64,000 nucleotides of DNA, from contig NZ_VCGY01000008.1 in the NCBI RefSeq assembly GCF_016597725.1, positions 62,001-126,000 on the forward strand. Direction: 5' to 3'. Shown piece by piece: positions 43,067-52,571 of the stretch. Positions within the stretch are counted from its first letter, which is position 1. The number at the start of each line of letters is the position of its first letter. The translations under genes and the position numbers were made by a program. The notes under the pieces are model-generated. The model did not search any database, was not told where the DNA came from, and saw nothing but the letters and a program-made list of their open reading frames with translations. The DNA is from Marinobacter sp. 1-4A (GTDB lineage: Bacteria > Pseudomonadota > Gammaproteobacteria > Pseudomonadales > Oleiphilaceae).

Positions 43067-44320
43067 ATGTTTAATCGTGATATGAAGATCGCCGGTTTCG
43101 ACGACGAACTCTGGAACGCCATGCAGGCGGAAAGCAAGCGTCAGGAGGCTCATATTGAGCTGATTGCATCAGAGAACTACACCAGCCCGAGAGTAATGGA
43201 AGCTCAGGGCAGTGACCTTACCAATAAGTACGCTGAGGGTTATCCCGGCAAGCGTTACTACGGTGGCTGTGAATTTGTTGATATTGCCGAGCAGCTTGCT
43301 ATCGATCGCGCCAAGGAGCTGTTTGGTGCCGCTTACGCGAACGTACAGCCGCACTCCGGGTCGCAGGCCAACTCAGCCGTTTTTATGGCGCTGGTTAATC
43401 CGGGCGATACGGTATTAGGCATGAGCTTGGCCCACGGTGGCCACCTAACCCACGGTGCTGGCGTGAATTTCTCCGGCAAGATCTACAATGCCGTGCAATA
43501 TGGTATCGATACGGATACCGGTCTGATTGATTACGATGAGCTGGAAGCTCTAGCGGTTGAGCACAAACCGAAGATGATCATTGCCGGTTTCTCTGCCTAT
43601 TCACAGGAACTGGATTTTGCCCGTTTTCGCGCCATTGCCGACAAGGTTGATGCCTACCTGTTTGTAGATATGGCCCATGTGGCTGGTCTGGTAGCTGCGG
43701 GCGTTTATCCCGACCCCATGCCTCACGCACATGTGGTGACCACAACAACTCATAAAACCCTGCGCGGACCCCGTGGTGGCCTGATTTTGGCCTGCGATGA
43801 TGAGGCTCTGCACAAAAAACTGAATTCCGCTGTTTTCCCGGGTGGCCAGGGCGGCCCCTTGATGCACGTGATTGCTGCCAAAGCAATCTGCTTCAAAGAG
43901 GCAATGAGCGACGAGTTCAAGGCCTATCAACAGCAGGTGGTCAAGAACGCTTCCGCTATGGCGAACGTATTTGTTGATCGCGGCTACGATGTGGTTTCCG
44001 GTGGCACCAAAAACCATCTGTTCCTGGTCAGTCTCATCAAACAGGACATCACAGGTAAAGATGCAGACGCGGCACTGGGTCGTGCGCACATTACCGTGAA
44101 CAAGAACGCAGTGCCTAACGACCCGCGTTCGCCGTTTGTGACCTCTGGCCTGCGCCTTGGTACGCCAGCGATTACAACTCGTGGCTTTGGTGAAGCTGAG
44201 TGTCGTGAGCTGGCAGGTTGGATCTGCGATATCCTTGATAATCTGGAAGACGAAACTGTGAATAGCCGTGTCCGTGAGCAGGTTGAAGCCCTGTGCGCGC
44301 GCTTCCCGGTATACGCTTAA
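43067..44320 (+). CDS. glyA: Serine hydroxymethyltransferase
   Basis: PLP enzyme that interconverts serine and glycine and supplies methylene-THF. The PLP Lys is in [14 protein letters not shown], and the N-terminal [20 protein letters not shown] is highly conserved. The length of 417 residues is normal. It is the first gene of the region leading into nrdR-rib, but the 71 bases before nrdR leave room for separate control. The 292-bp gap to ettA should hold its promoter; a TAGAAT in it lacks a convincing -35. Confidence 0.96.
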   Translation: MFNRDMKIAGFDDELWNAMQAESKRQEAHIELIASENYTSPRVMEAQGSDLTNKYAEGYPGKRYYGGCEFVDIAEQLAIDRAKELFGAAYANVQPHSGSQANSAVFMALVNPGDTVLGMSLAHGGHLTHGAGVNFSGKIYNAVQYGIDTDTGLIDYDELEALAVEHKPKMIIAGFSAYSQELDFARFRAIADKVDAYLFVDMAHVAGLVAAGVYPDPMPHAHVVTTTTHKTLRGPRGGLILACDDEALHKKLNSAVFPGGQGGPLMHVIAAKAICFKEAMSDEFKAYQQQVVKNASAMANVFVDRGYDVVSGGTKNHLFLVSLIKQDITGKDADAALGRAHITVNKNAVPNDPRSPFVTSGLRLGTPAITTRGFGEAECRELAGWICDILDNLEDETVNSRVREQVEALCARFPVYA

Positions 44321-44391
44321 GCGTCTGGTAATGCTTGCCGGGCAAGGTGCGCGATAGCCGCACCACCCGGCGCCCTCCCGGAGTACCTGAT

Positions 44392-44910
44392 ATGCACTGT
44401 CCTTTCTGTGGTGAAGCGGATACCAAAGTTATTGACTCGCGGCTCGTTACCGAGGGCGATCAGGTGCGCCGCCGCAGAGAGTGCCTTTCCTGCCGTGAAC
44501 GCTTTACCACGTTTGAGTCCGCAGAACTGATAATGCCAAGGGTCGTCAAGCAAGATGGCGTTCGGCAGCCTTTTGACGAAGACAAGTTGCGTTCCGGTAT
44601 TATGAAGGCGCTGGAAAAGCGCCCGGTTAGTATTGAGCAAATTGATGCTGCACTGAATCGTATACGCTACCGGCTACGGGCAACGGGCGAGCGAGAGGTG
44701 AAATCCATGCAGCTGGGCGAAGAGGTAATGACCGAGCTTCGGCAGCTCGATAAGGTAGCCTATGTGCGCTTTGCCTCTGTTTACCGCAGCTTTCAAGACA
44801 TCAATGAATTCAAGGAAGAAATCGAGCGGCTCTCAGCCAGTAACGGCGAGGCGGCGGTGGATGTTGCAAAGGCCTTGGCGGACAAGCAATCTCCTGAAGG
44901 AAAGAAATGA
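44392..44910 (+). CDS. nrdR: Transcriptional repressor NrdR
   Basis: Zinc-finger/ATP-cone repressor of ribonucleotide reductase operons. The zinc ribbon is MHCPFCG...CLSCRERF (Cys 3, 6, 31 and 34), and the ATP-cone starts [18 protein letters not shown] chose the ATG at 44392 because the family begins with M-H/R-C-P-F-C; it gives 172 residues, slightly longer than the usual 150-160 because of a C-terminal tail. CCGGAG lies upstream. It overlaps ribD by four bases, the standard nrdR-ribD pairing. Confidence 0.95.
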   Translation: MHCPFCGEADTKVIDSRLVTEGDQVRRRRECLSCRERFTTFESAELIMPRVVKQDGVRQPFDEDKLRSGIMKALEKRPVSIEQIDAALNRIRYRLRATGEREVKSMQLGEEVMTELRQLDKVAYVRFASVYRSFQDINEFKEEIERLSASNGEAAVDVAKALADKQSPEGKK

Positions 44911-46022
44911 CCGAACTCCGGGAACGGTCCATGATGGCCAGAGCCGTGCAGCTTGCATGGCGTGGCCGCTATTCAACGCACCCCAACCCACGGGTTGGCT
45001 GCGTGATAGCCCGTGGTGACAAAATTTTGGGTGAAGGCTGGCATGAGCGAGCCGGGGAAGCGCATGCAGAAACCCGCGCCTTGAGCGAAGCCGGTACCGC
45101 CGCCCGTGGCGCCACTGCTTATGTCACGCTTGAACCATGCAGTCATTTTGGGCGTACACCGCCCTGCGCCCGGGCCTTGATTGACGCGGGCATATCGCGG
45201 GTTTTTGCAGCCACACAGGATCCCAATCCATCGGTCTCGGGCCGGGGGCTTGATATGCTCCGTGAAGCCGGGATCAGAGTTGATGTTGGACTGCTTGCAG
45301 ATGAAGCGGCACGCCTGAACCCCGGGTTTATGAAGCGCATGAATACCGGCCGTCCATGGGTGCGCTTGAAAATGGCGGCAAGCTTGGATGGCCGCACGGC
45401 CATGGCCTCCGGCGAGAGCCAATGGATTACCGGGGAAGAAGCCCGCCGTGACGTACAGCGGCTCCGTGCGGTGAGCGACGCAATTCTTACCGGTGTAGGT
45501 ACTGTGCTCGCGGATGATCCCTCGTTAACCGTCCGCCGTGAGGAACTTGGGGATATTGGCGACGCCACCGAGCCTTCGCGGCAACCGCTTCGCGTGATCG
45601 CCGATAGAGATGCGAGAACGCCACCGTCTGCAACCATTTTGCGAGGCGGTAAAGTGCAGGTTTTTTGCGCATCGTCCACGCTAGCAACAGCGCCCGCGCA
45701 AGATCTTGCGGCACTGGGAATTCGCCTCAAGGGTGTTTCATGGAAGGATAATGGTATCGACGTTGCCGAGCTTTTGGATTCGCTGGGCGAATTGGGCATT
45801 AATGAACTTCTGGTTGAGGCTGGCCCAACGCTGGCAGGCACGTTCATCAACGAGCAGTTGGTAGACGAACTCTGGCTTTATCAGGCTCCGGTTTTTCTGG
45901 GCAGCAACGGTAGGCCGACAGCACATCTTCCGCTGGAAACCATGGCCGACAAAATCGAATGGACGGTACAAGACCGGCGGCAGGTAGGAGAAGACCAGCG
46001 TCTGATCCTGATTCGCCGCTAA
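44907..46022 (+). CDS. ribD: Riboflavin biosynthesis protein RibD (deaminase/reductase)
   Basis: Bifunctional enzyme for steps two and three of riboflavin synthesis. The N-terminal zinc deaminase domain has HAET and [11 protein letters not shown], with the catalytic Glu and zinc Cys residues intact. The C-terminal reductase domain begins near [17 protein letters not shown]. The length of 371 residues is normal. It overlaps nrdR. In Pseudomonas the next gene is riboflavin synthase; here ribBA follows directly. Confidence 0.95.
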   Translation: MTELRERSMMARAVQLAWRGRYSTHPNPRVGCVIARGDKILGEGWHERAGEAHAETRALSEAGTAARGATAYVTLEPCSHFGRTPPCARALIDAGISRVFAATQDPNPSVSGRGLDMLREAGIRVDVGLLADEAARLNPGFMKRMNTGRPWVRLKMAASLDGRTAMASGESQWITGEEARRDVQRLRAVSDAILTGVGTVLADDPSLTVRREELGDIGDATEPSRQPLRVIADRDARTPPSATILRGGKVQVFCASSTLATAPAQDLAALGIRLKGVSWKDNGIDVAELLDSLGELGINELLVEAGPTLAGTFINEQLVDELWLYQAPVFLGSNGRPTAHLPLETMADKIEWTVQDRRQVGEDQRLILIRR

Positions 46023-46098
46023 GCGTTTAAATTCATGGTGCGCACTGTAGCTGCTTTTGTGAGGCGGTAATGGGTGCATTGAAAGGGTGCAAAACAGT

Positions 46099-47214
46099 AT
46101 GGCACTGAACAGCGTTGAAGAAATCATTGAGGACATCCGTCAGGGCAAGATGGTTATCCTGATGGATGATGAAGATCGTGAAAATGAAGGTGATTTGGTT
46201 ATGGCGGCTGAACACTGCACCGCCGAGGACATCAACTTCATGGCCCGCTTTGGTCGTGGTCTTATTTGTATGCCTATGACACGCGATCGTTGCGAGCAGC
46301 TGGGATTGCCCTTGATGGTCCAGCAGAACGCTTCGGGCTTCGGTACCAAGTTTACCCTGTCCATTGAAGCGGCAACGGGCGTAACCACGGGTATTTCAGC
46401 TGCTGATCGTGCGCGTACCGTGCAGGCAGCCGTTGCCCGTAATGCCAAAGCGTCAGACTTGGTGCAGCCGGGACATATTTTCCCACTAATGTCTGATCCC
46501 GGCGGTGTGCTCAGTCGCGCGGGTCATACGGAAGCCTCCTGTGATCTGGCAGCTCTAGCCGGAAGCGAGCCGGCGGGTGTTATCTGTGAAATCATGAATG
46601 ATGATGGGTCTATGGCTCGCCGCGAGGATCTTGAGCGTTTTGCTGAAGAGCACGAGCTCAAAATCGGCACCATCGCGGACTTGATCCACTATCGCACTAC
46701 CCACGAACGCACCGTTGAATGTGTTGAAGAGAACCAGCTCGATACGGAATACGGCGTGTTCAAACTGCGCACCTACCGGGATATTATTCAGGGTTCCACG
46801 CACCTTGCCATGGTTTACGGTGAAATTCCGGCAGATGAGCCGGTGCACGTGCGTGTCCATATTACCGATACCCTTAGGGACTTGCTTGGCGCGCGCCGCA
46901 AGGATTCCCGAAGCTGGCCGCTGCATCATGCGCTTGAAAAGGTGGCCACTGAAGGCTGTGGGGTTGTTGTTCTGCTGAACAGTGCAGAGGACAGCTACAA
47001 TCTGGAAGACCGTATTCACGAATTTTTCGATCAAGGACACGGGCCCTCTGGCAAGGGCAGCTCTGGTGTGTATTTCACCGTGGGCACCGGTTCCCAAATT
47101 CTGCGGGACATTGGCGTAAGCAAGATGCGGCTGCTTAGCCCGCCCGTAAAATACTCGGCCATTTCCGGATTCGATCTGGAAGTAGTTGAGTACATTCCCT
47201 ACACCCCGGACTGA
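46099..47214 (+). CDS. ribBA: RibBA: DHBP synthase fused to a degenerate GTP cyclohydrolase II-like domain
   Basis: The N-terminal half (about residues 1-200) is a complete 3,4-dihydroxy-2-butanone 4-phosphate synthase, with [19 protein letters not shown] and the GHTEAS segment. The C-terminal half has the RibA fold but lacks the three zinc cysteines: where active RibA has SECLTGD and RCDCG, this protein has ITDTLRD and RKDSR. GTP cyclohydrolase II activity is therefore unlikely and a separate RibA must exist elsewhere. Similar degenerate fusions occur in Pseudomonas. The ATG at 46099 (MALNSVEEI) fits the family; an in-frame GTG at 46087 adds four residues. Confidence 0.93.
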   Translation: MALNSVEEIIEDIRQGKMVILMDDEDRENEGDLVMAAEHCTAEDINFMARFGRGLICMPMTRDRCEQLGLPLMVQQNASGFGTKFTLSIEAATGVTTGISAADRARTVQAAVARNAKASDLVQPGHIFPLMSDPGGVLSRAGHTEASCDLAALAGSEPAGVICEIMNDDGSMARREDLERFAEEHELKIGTIADLIHYRTTHERTVECVEENQLDTEYGVFKLRTYRDIIQGSTHLAMVYGEIPADEPVHVRVHITDTLRDLLGARRKDSRSWPLHHALEKVATEGCGVVVLLNSAEDSYNLEDRIHEFFDQGHGPSGKGSSGVYFTVGTGSQILRDIGVSKMRLLSPPVKYSAISGFDLEVVEYIPYTPD

Positions 47215-47261
47215 TAAACCCGGTTGCAGCATTGCGGTTGCAGCCCGAGAAGGAGCCACCG

Positions 47262-47738
47262 ATGGCCGATATCAAAGTAATTGAAGGTGATTTTACCCAG
47301 TGCACCGGGCGCTATGCGCTGGTGGTTGGTCGTTTTAACGGTTTTGTTGTGGAAAGTCTGGTAGATGGAGCCATCGACACGCTGCGCCGCCATGGAATTG
47401 CAGACAGCGATATAACCATCGTCCGTGTGCCCGGCGCCTATGAAATGCCTCTGGCTGTGAAGCGCGTTGCCGAAACCGGTGGGTACAATGCCATTATTGC
47501 TCTAGGAGCCGTGATTCGCGGTGGAACCCCGCATTTTGAGTATGTAGCGGGTGAGGCTTCTAGTGGCATCGGCGCCGTCAGCCTTGAAACAGACGTGCCG
47601 GTAACCTTTGGTGTGCTGACTGTAGATTCTATCGAGCAAGCCATTGAGCGCTCGGGCACCAAGGCCGGTAACAAAGGCGCCGAAGCAGCAATTACAGCGC
47701 TTGAAATGGTTAGCCTGTTCAACAAACTGGGTGAGTAA
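47262..47738 (+). CDS. ribH: 6,7-dimethyl-8-ribityllumazine synthase
   Basis: Condenses the RibB and RibD products into lumazine, and forms an icosahedral or pentameric shell. The motifs [30 protein letters not shown] and [15 protein letters not shown] are present with the catalytic His. I chose the ATG at 47262 with AAGGAG seven bases upstream, giving 158 residues. The stop overlaps the nusB start (TAATG). Confidence 0.95.
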   Translation: MADIKVIEGDFTQCTGRYALVVGRFNGFVVESLVDGAIDTLRRHGIADSDITIVRVPGAYEMPLAVKRVAETGGYNAIIALGAVIRGGTPHFEYVAGEASSGIGAVSLETDVPVTFGVLTVDSIEQAIERSGTKAGNKGAEAAITALEMVSLFNKLGE

Positions 47739-48214
47739 TGAGCGACACTGAAGATACGACACCCCGCCCGGCGCCGACAGGCCAGCCAAAAGCTGGTGAT
47801 CGCCGCCGCGCCCGGATTCTGGCAATGCAGGGGCTTTACCAGCGCCACTTTACCAAGAGCCCGATTTCGGATATTGAAGCTGAGTTCATGGTCGATAATG
47901 ACATGACCAAAGTGGATTCTCTGTATTTTCGCGATGTTCTGCGTGGTGTTCATCGCGAACAGGCGGAGTTGGACAAACTGATCGAGCCATTTCTTGATCG
48001 CCCGCTACTTGAAGTAGACCCTGTGGAGTTGGCCATTGTTCGCGTGGGTGCCTATGAACTGCGCCACAGAATGGATGTGCCCTACAAAGTAGTTATCAAT
48101 GAAGGCATAGAGCTGGCGAAGCGGTTTGGCGGCACAGAAGGACATAAGTTTGTTAACAGTGTGCTGGATAAATTAGGCCGCCGCTTGCGCCTTGCCGAGA
48201 CGCGCCCGCGCTGA
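47738..48214 (+). CDS. nusB: Transcription antitermination factor NusB
   Basis: Binds boxA RNA with S10 in rRNA antitermination complexes. The all-helical family pattern starts with [14 protein letters not shown] and ends with [20 protein letters not shown]. The 158 residues are normal. It overlaps ribH by one base, and thiL starts three bases after its stop; the ribH-nusB-thiL-pgpA order is standard. Confidence 0.95.
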   Translation: MSDTEDTTPRPAPTGQPKAGDRRRARILAMQGLYQRHFTKSPISDIEAEFMVDNDMTKVDSLYFRDVLRGVHREQAELDKLIEPFLDRPLLEVDPVELAIVRVGAYELRHRMDVPYKVVINEGIELAKRFGGTEGHKFVNSVLDKLGRRLRLAETRPR

Positions 48215-48217
48215 CCG

Positions 48218-49195
48218 ATGGGAGAATTTGAGCTGATACGGCAATACTTTATGCCGTTAGCACGTCTGCACGGTTCCAGCTCCGTTATCGTGGGGCCGGG
48301 CGACGATTGCGCAGTTCAGAGAGTTCCACCCGGTTCTGATCTGGTTTTTTCTATCGATACGCTGGTTGAAGGCGTGCACTTCCCCGTTGGTTATCGCCCC
48401 GATTATCTTGGTTGGAGAGCCCTCGCAGTGGCGGCGAGTGATCTTGCGGCCATGGGCGCTGAGCCTGGCTGCTTTACGCTTGCGCTAACACTTCCCGAAG
48501 CAGACGAACTCTGGTTGCGGGATTTTGCGTTTGGGCTTGGCAATGCGGCTGAGTCTTTCGGTTTGGCACTCGCTGGTGGCGACACAACCCGCGGCCCTCT
48601 GACACTGAGCGTGCAAGTACACGGAGTTGTGGAGCAGGGATGCGCGATTCGGCGCACCGGAGCCAGAGCTGGTGACCTGATTGTTGTATCTGGCTCCTTG
48701 GGGGATGCTGGCGCCGCACTAGACTACCTTCCGGCCCAAGACGATCTTGATGCCGACCATTCCGTGGCAGCGGATGAACAGTTTGTGCTGGAACGTTACC
48801 ACCATCCGCAGCCAAGATTAGATTTGGGTATAGCTCTCAGGAAGCTTGCAACAGCCGCCATTGATATATCCGACGGATTGCTGGCGGATCTTAATCATAT
48901 TCTTGAGGCTTCTAATGTAGGCGCCAGTATCGAGCTTGCCCGGATACCCTTATCTCCGGCGCTCGTGCGCTTGAAGGGTGCCGCAGCCACAGATTATGCG
49001 CTGCATTCCGGTGATGACTATGAGTTGTGTGCGACTATTTCGGAAGCGAGCTGGGTAGCGGCGCCGGAGTGGCTTAAGCAACAGCTCACGGTTGTCGGTG
49101 TGATTGAACCCGTAGCCGGTTTGCGCCTTGACGGCAGTGCTGTAGTCTCAGGTTCTGAAGCGACAGGTTTTGATCATTTCAGGAGAAAGGCATGA
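48218..49195 (+). CDS. thiL: Thiamine-monophosphate kinase
   Basis: Phosphorylates thiamine monophosphate to the diphosphate cofactor. Magnesium-binding motifs GPGDDCAV and SIDTLVEGVHFP lie near the N-terminus, and ISDGLLADL and HSGDDYELC further on. The length of 325 residues is normal. It overlaps pgpA by four bases. Confidence 0.95.
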   Translation: MGEFELIRQYFMPLARLHGSSSVIVGPGDDCAVQRVPPGSDLVFSIDTLVEGVHFPVGYRPDYLGWRALAVAASDLAAMGAEPGCFTLALTLPEADELWLRDFAFGLGNAAESFGLALAGGDTTRGPLTLSVQVHGVVEQGCAIRRTGARAGDLIVVSGSLGDAGAALDYLPAQDDLDADHSVAADEQFVLERYHHPQPRLDLGIALRKLATAAIDISDGLLADLNHILEASNVGASIELARIPLSPALVRLKGAAATDYALHSGDDYELCATISEASWVAAPEWLKQQLTVVGVIEPVAGLRLDGSAVVSGSEATGFDHFRRKA

Positions 49196-49719
49196 GCCAA
49201 GAAGAACAATGGCCAGAACCGGATTTACCACAAGCCATTTTGCCCCCCGGATTCCTGAAGAACCCGGTACACCTTTTGGCCTTCGGCTTTGGCAGCGGCG
49301 CAGCACCCCGGGCGCCTGGAACTTGGGGTAGTTTGGCTGCCATTCCACTTTGGTACGGTTTCGCATGGCTGCCGCCCATCGCTTACTGGGCTGTTGTTGC
49401 GTTGGCGTTCGTGCTGGGTGTTTGGCTATGTGGAAAGACCGCAGCCGATTTAAAAGTGCACGACCACGGCGGCATAGTTTGGGACGAGTTTGTGGGCATG
49501 TGGATTGCCCTCGGGCTGTTTCCAGACCAAATCTATGGAGTTTTGTCAGCGTTTCTGGTTTTTAGGTTTTTTGATGTGCTCAAGCCTTGGCCTATTAATT
49601 GGCTGGATGAGCGGCTGCCCGGTGGGTTGGGGATCATGGTTGATGACGTAGTTGCTGGTGTGATGGCGCTTCCGTGCTTATTCGCGATTGATCTCTGGCT
49701 GATGCCTTACATACTCTAG
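49192..49719 (+). CDS. pgpA: Phosphatidylglycerophosphatase A
   Basis: Inner-membrane enzyme that removes phosphate from phosphatidylglycerophosphate. It has several hydrophobic segments, and the conserved motif region GSGAAPRAPGTWGSL and the acidic site WDEFVGMW are present. The length of 175 residues is normal. It is the last gene of the nrdR-rib-nusB-thiL-pgpA run; no clear terminator follows. Confidence 0.94.
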   Translation: MSQEEQWPEPDLPQAILPPGFLKNPVHLLAFGFGSGAAPRAPGTWGSLAAIPLWYGFAWLPPIAYWAVVALAFVLGVWLCGKTAADLKVHDHGGIVWDEFVGMWIALGLFPDQIYGVLSAFLVFRFFDVLKPWPINWLDERLPGGLGIMVDDVVAGVMALPCLFAIDLWLMPYIL

Positions 49720-49750
49720 AATAAGGGGTCAAGGCTTTCATGAGCTTGCA

Positions 49751-49954
49751 TTAGTGCACTTGATGCTCTTCAGGAAGCAGCTTTACCACGTGTAGAAAGC
49801 GCTTTAAGCCGATTTCGGCGCGCTCGCGCGATGCGAAGGGGCCGCTATCGAATCCTTCGCGGGTTGTGAAGTACCATTTGTTTCCGACACAAAAAAAACG
49901 ACTGCTCCGAAAGGGGATACGTCTATCTTCTCCTGATCTGCCCTGAGTATTCAT
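49751..49954 (-). CDS. Small conserved protein, DUF6316-like
   Basis: A 67-residue protein with the pattern FRSSRFFCVGNKWYF and TREGFDSGPFASRERAE. This resembles the DUF6316 family of small gammaproteobacterial proteins as I remember it; the assignment is from memory and function is unknown. There is no signal peptide or membrane segment. GGAG precedes the ATG with good spacing. It faces pgpA and is divergent from the DUF2057-like gene. Confidence 0.7.
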   Translation of the reverse strand: MNTQGRSGEDRRIPFRSSRFFCVGNKWYFTTREGFDSGPFASRERAEIGLKRFLHVVKLLPEEHQVH

Positions 49955-50205
49955 GGCCGGCTCCGGTGTCCGACCTACGTCTATGGTATGTCGGGCGATA
50001 TGTGTTTTATAAGGGTCTGCTTAAAATTAATACATTTTTTGACAAATTCAATGTTTTTTTAACATTAATATGTTGACCTCCTGTTTAAATGCGTACACCC
50101 CAATTTGTGGAACCGGTTGCCCTCAGTGGTCACGGTGTTCAAAATGCGTATCAACAGGCTGTTGGCCCGGCCCGAACAAGCTTCCCCTTACCATAAGGAA
50201 ATAGC

Positions 50206-50916
50206 ATGAATGTTTTTAGCGTTTTGCGTGTTACAAGGTTAGAGATGAGCGGTTTCCGTTGGTGGCTGCAGATATGTCGGTTTTTTCTTTCGGCTTTGCT
50301 TTTCACAACCTTGGCCGGTTGTTCATCCGCACTTACAAAAATTGAGACCTGGGATGGCGAGCCCGCGAATGCGTTGAACGCGGCAATCTTGAAAGCGCCG
50401 GGTGTTATTCATGTCAACCGGGTTAACGGGCGCTCGATGACCAACTACCTCATGGACGACTTAGCGCTGGATTATGCGCTACTGCCCGGTGAAAACGAGG
50501 TGGTGTTCACCTACAAAACGATCTGGGCCAAATCTGGGGTTGTGAACAATGGCGAGTCGAAGGTTCATGTGATCGAAAGTAAGCCCCAAGTTGTGCGGTT
50601 TGAGGCGAGCCCCAATGCCGTCTACCGTTTCGAATTTGCCAAACCTAAAACCCGCCGACAGGCTGAAGATGCGCTTCCCGAGTTTTCAGCGGCGATTGTG
50701 GGGGCCGATGGACAGGCCTTGGCTCGCTCAAGTAACTGGTCGGGTATCGACAAGCCTCTGGTGGCAAGCACATCCTTGACCCTCGGCGAGGGTGGCGACG
50801 ATGGTGAGGCTTTAGCCAATAGCGAAGATGTTAGCCCGCTGAACCGACTGAAAGCCGTCTGGGAGACTGCGTCAGAAGAAGAGAAAAAAGCGTTTCTGCG
50901 CTGGGCGTTTGAGTAG
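50206..50916 (+). CDS. DUF2057-like lipoprotein
   Basis: A 236-residue lipoprotein. The signal peptide ends with the lipobox TLAGC and Cys39, followed by SSALT. The body has the DUF2057 (YccT-like) pattern: a short beta-rich domain with LALLPGENEVVFTYKTIW-like strands and a C-terminal helical tail (EEKKAFLRWAFE). The ATG at 50206 has AAGGAA upstream; an ATG at 50245 would shorten the unusually long N-region. Function is unknown. It converges on the acyltransferase gene with stops two bases apart. Confidence 0.75.
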   Translation: MNVFSVLRVTRLEMSGFRWWLQICRFFLSALLFTTLAGCSSALTKIETWDGEPANALNAAILKAPGVIHVNRVNGRSMTNYLMDDLALDYALLPGENEVVFTYKTIWAKSGVVNNGESKVHVIESKPQVVRFEASPNAVYRFEFAKPKTRRQAEDALPEFSAAIVGADGQALARSSNWSGIDKPLVASTSLTLGEGGDDGEALANSEDVSPLNRLKAVWETASEEEKKAFLRWAFE

Positions 50917-50918
50917 GG

Positions 50919-52448
50919 TTAACGCCTGAGGCGGCTTGTCAGTTTTTTTAGTGAACCTTCTAGCAAGTTCATCGCGCTGTCTGCCAGTGACTGGCTCCGG
51001 GTTTCTTCAAGTGGAGTGTGCATCTCCTCAGGATCCAGCATGCTGGCGGCTTGCTCAATGGCATCGAGACTCGCGCAGGCATGGTGTCGCAGAGAGTCCC
51101 CGTTGGCCACCACGTCTGGGCATATAGTAAAGTTGAGGGTTAGGCTACCCTGATAGCTTACAGCTACAATAACCAGCCCCATGCTGTCGAAAAGCGGGGC
51201 GGCGTTATACTGTTGCACCAACCTTGCGCCTTGCAGGTATAGAGGTACTTGGGGCCCCGGAACGTTGGTAATGGGCAGGTTGAATACGGGTTGATAGCGC
51301 TGGGCGATCTGTAGCTCCGAATACAGTCGTGCTGATAGGGCTAGCATCGTGGAAGGCAGCAGTTCGGTAAGGCGATCTGCTGCAATGGCTTCACGGTATG
51401 GCTCAGACGCTACTGCGTTCCAGTGAATCCGGCGAATGCGCTTGGCTGGATTCTGCTCGTTGGTAGCAAGATCCAGGAGCATGGCAGACATTTGGTTGCC
51501 GGTGGTTCTGTTCAGTGTACTTGAGCGCACAGATAGGGGGGTCATTGCCACCAGTGATTCGCCAGTGTTAGCGCCCTGATCGCCAAGGTACCGGTGAAGG
51601 GTTTCCGCACAAAGCCCCAGCACGACATCATTGAGAGTGACATCCCCCAGCGTTGCTTTGATTGCCTTGAGGCGAGATAGATCCAGCTTTGCAGAGACTA
51701 TCTGGCGATTGGCTGTAATCTGGCGGTTAAAAGGGCTGTGGGGCGCCGAAAACAGAGGGAACGGCAGGGGTATTCTGCGCAGTTGCTTCTGGATTAGGCC
51801 GCGCGCAGTTGCCTCCATGGCGCCAGCAGCTATCGATGTAACTCGCCAGGGTGTGCGCAATATGTTGGCCCCTGCCTGCAGCATAACGCGCTCTTCTGAA
51901 GGTTTCGGGCGTGGCTGCCAAGGCCTAGGTGCGCTAATGGGTTGTGGTTCCGGTGTGTATTCCAGCAGCTTTCCCATTATCTCGGCACCGCTAAACGCAT
52001 CAATTGCTGCATGGTGCAGCTTTACAATGAGTGCGAAGCCGGGTTTGCCCTCTTTGTCGCCACCCAGCTGGAAACCATCAACAAAGGTGATGTGCCAGAG
52101 TGGGCGGTCTCGCTTCAAGGGCTCTTCCAGAATTTTGGAAGCCAGTGTCATTAAGCTCGCTTCCCGGCTGTTTTCGCCGAGGCTAACATAAGCCAGGTGC
52201 CGCTCTATGCTGAAATCAGGGTCGTCAATCCAGTAGGGGCGGCCCATGCGCAGCGGGATTTCTTTCAGGCGCTGGCGAAATACCGGCACCACATGCAGGC
52301 GACTACGCAGGTAGGAAACAAAGGTGCTGAACGCTAAGGGCGTTTCTCTCTCGCTGGCATCAAATAGATAGATGCTGCCAATATGCATCGGCGCATTAGC
52401 TGACTCCAAGTACAGGAAAGAGGCATCCAGTTCCGATAGCTGCCGCAT
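50919..52448 (-). CDS. Wax ester synthase/diacylglycerol acyltransferase (WS/DGAT) family
   Basis: Acyltransferase of the bacterial WS/DGAT family, which transfers acyl-CoA to fatty alcohols or diacylglycerol for storage lipid. N-terminal LSELDASFLYLESANAPMHI is typical. The condensing motif HHxxxDG reads HHAAIDA at residues 145-151: both His and the Asp are kept, but the Gly is Ala. LNDVVLGLCAETL and FNLPITNVPGPQ also match. The length of 509 residues is slightly above the norm of about 460-475, with a C-terminal extension. The ATG at 52448 follows a GGAG. Marinobacter carries several paralogues, and the preferred substrate cannot be read from sequence. Confidence 0.88.
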   Translation of the reverse strand: MRQLSELDASFLYLESANAPMHIGSIYLFDASERETPLAFSTFVSYLRSRLHVVPVFRQRLKEIPLRMGRPYWIDDPDFSIERHLAYVSLGENSREASLMTLASKILEEPLKRDRPLWHITFVDGFQLGGDKEGKPGFALIVKLHHAAIDAFSGAEIMGKLLEYTPEPQPISAPRPWQPRPKPSEERVMLQAGANILRTPWRVTSIAAGAMEATARGLIQKQLRRIPLPFPLFSAPHSPFNRQITANRQIVSAKLDLSRLKAIKATLGDVTLNDVVLGLCAETLHRYLGDQGANTGESLVAMTPLSVRSSTLNRTTGNQMSAMLLDLATNEQNPAKRIRRIHWNAVASEPYREAIAADRLTELLPSTMLALSARLYSELQIAQRYQPVFNLPITNVPGPQVPLYLQGARLVQQYNAAPLFDSMGLVIVAVSYQGSLTLNFTICPDVVANGDSLRHHACASLDAIEQAASMLDPEEMHTPLEETRSQSLADSAMNLLEGSLKKLTSRLRR

Positions 52449-52571
52449 CAAGGGACTCCATTGTTTACAAGGTTGGTTGCAGTATAAATGAACCGGCTAA
52501 CCATGCCGTTGACTCATTTGCCTGCCTGAATTCTGCTTTGCAGTCATGATGACCGTGTTTTGCAGGGAAGT

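Noticed and set aside
44321..44391. An FMN riboswitch in front of the nrdR-rib genes
   Set aside because: The gap is short and none of the conserved RFN segments is seen here or in the ribD-ribBA gap.
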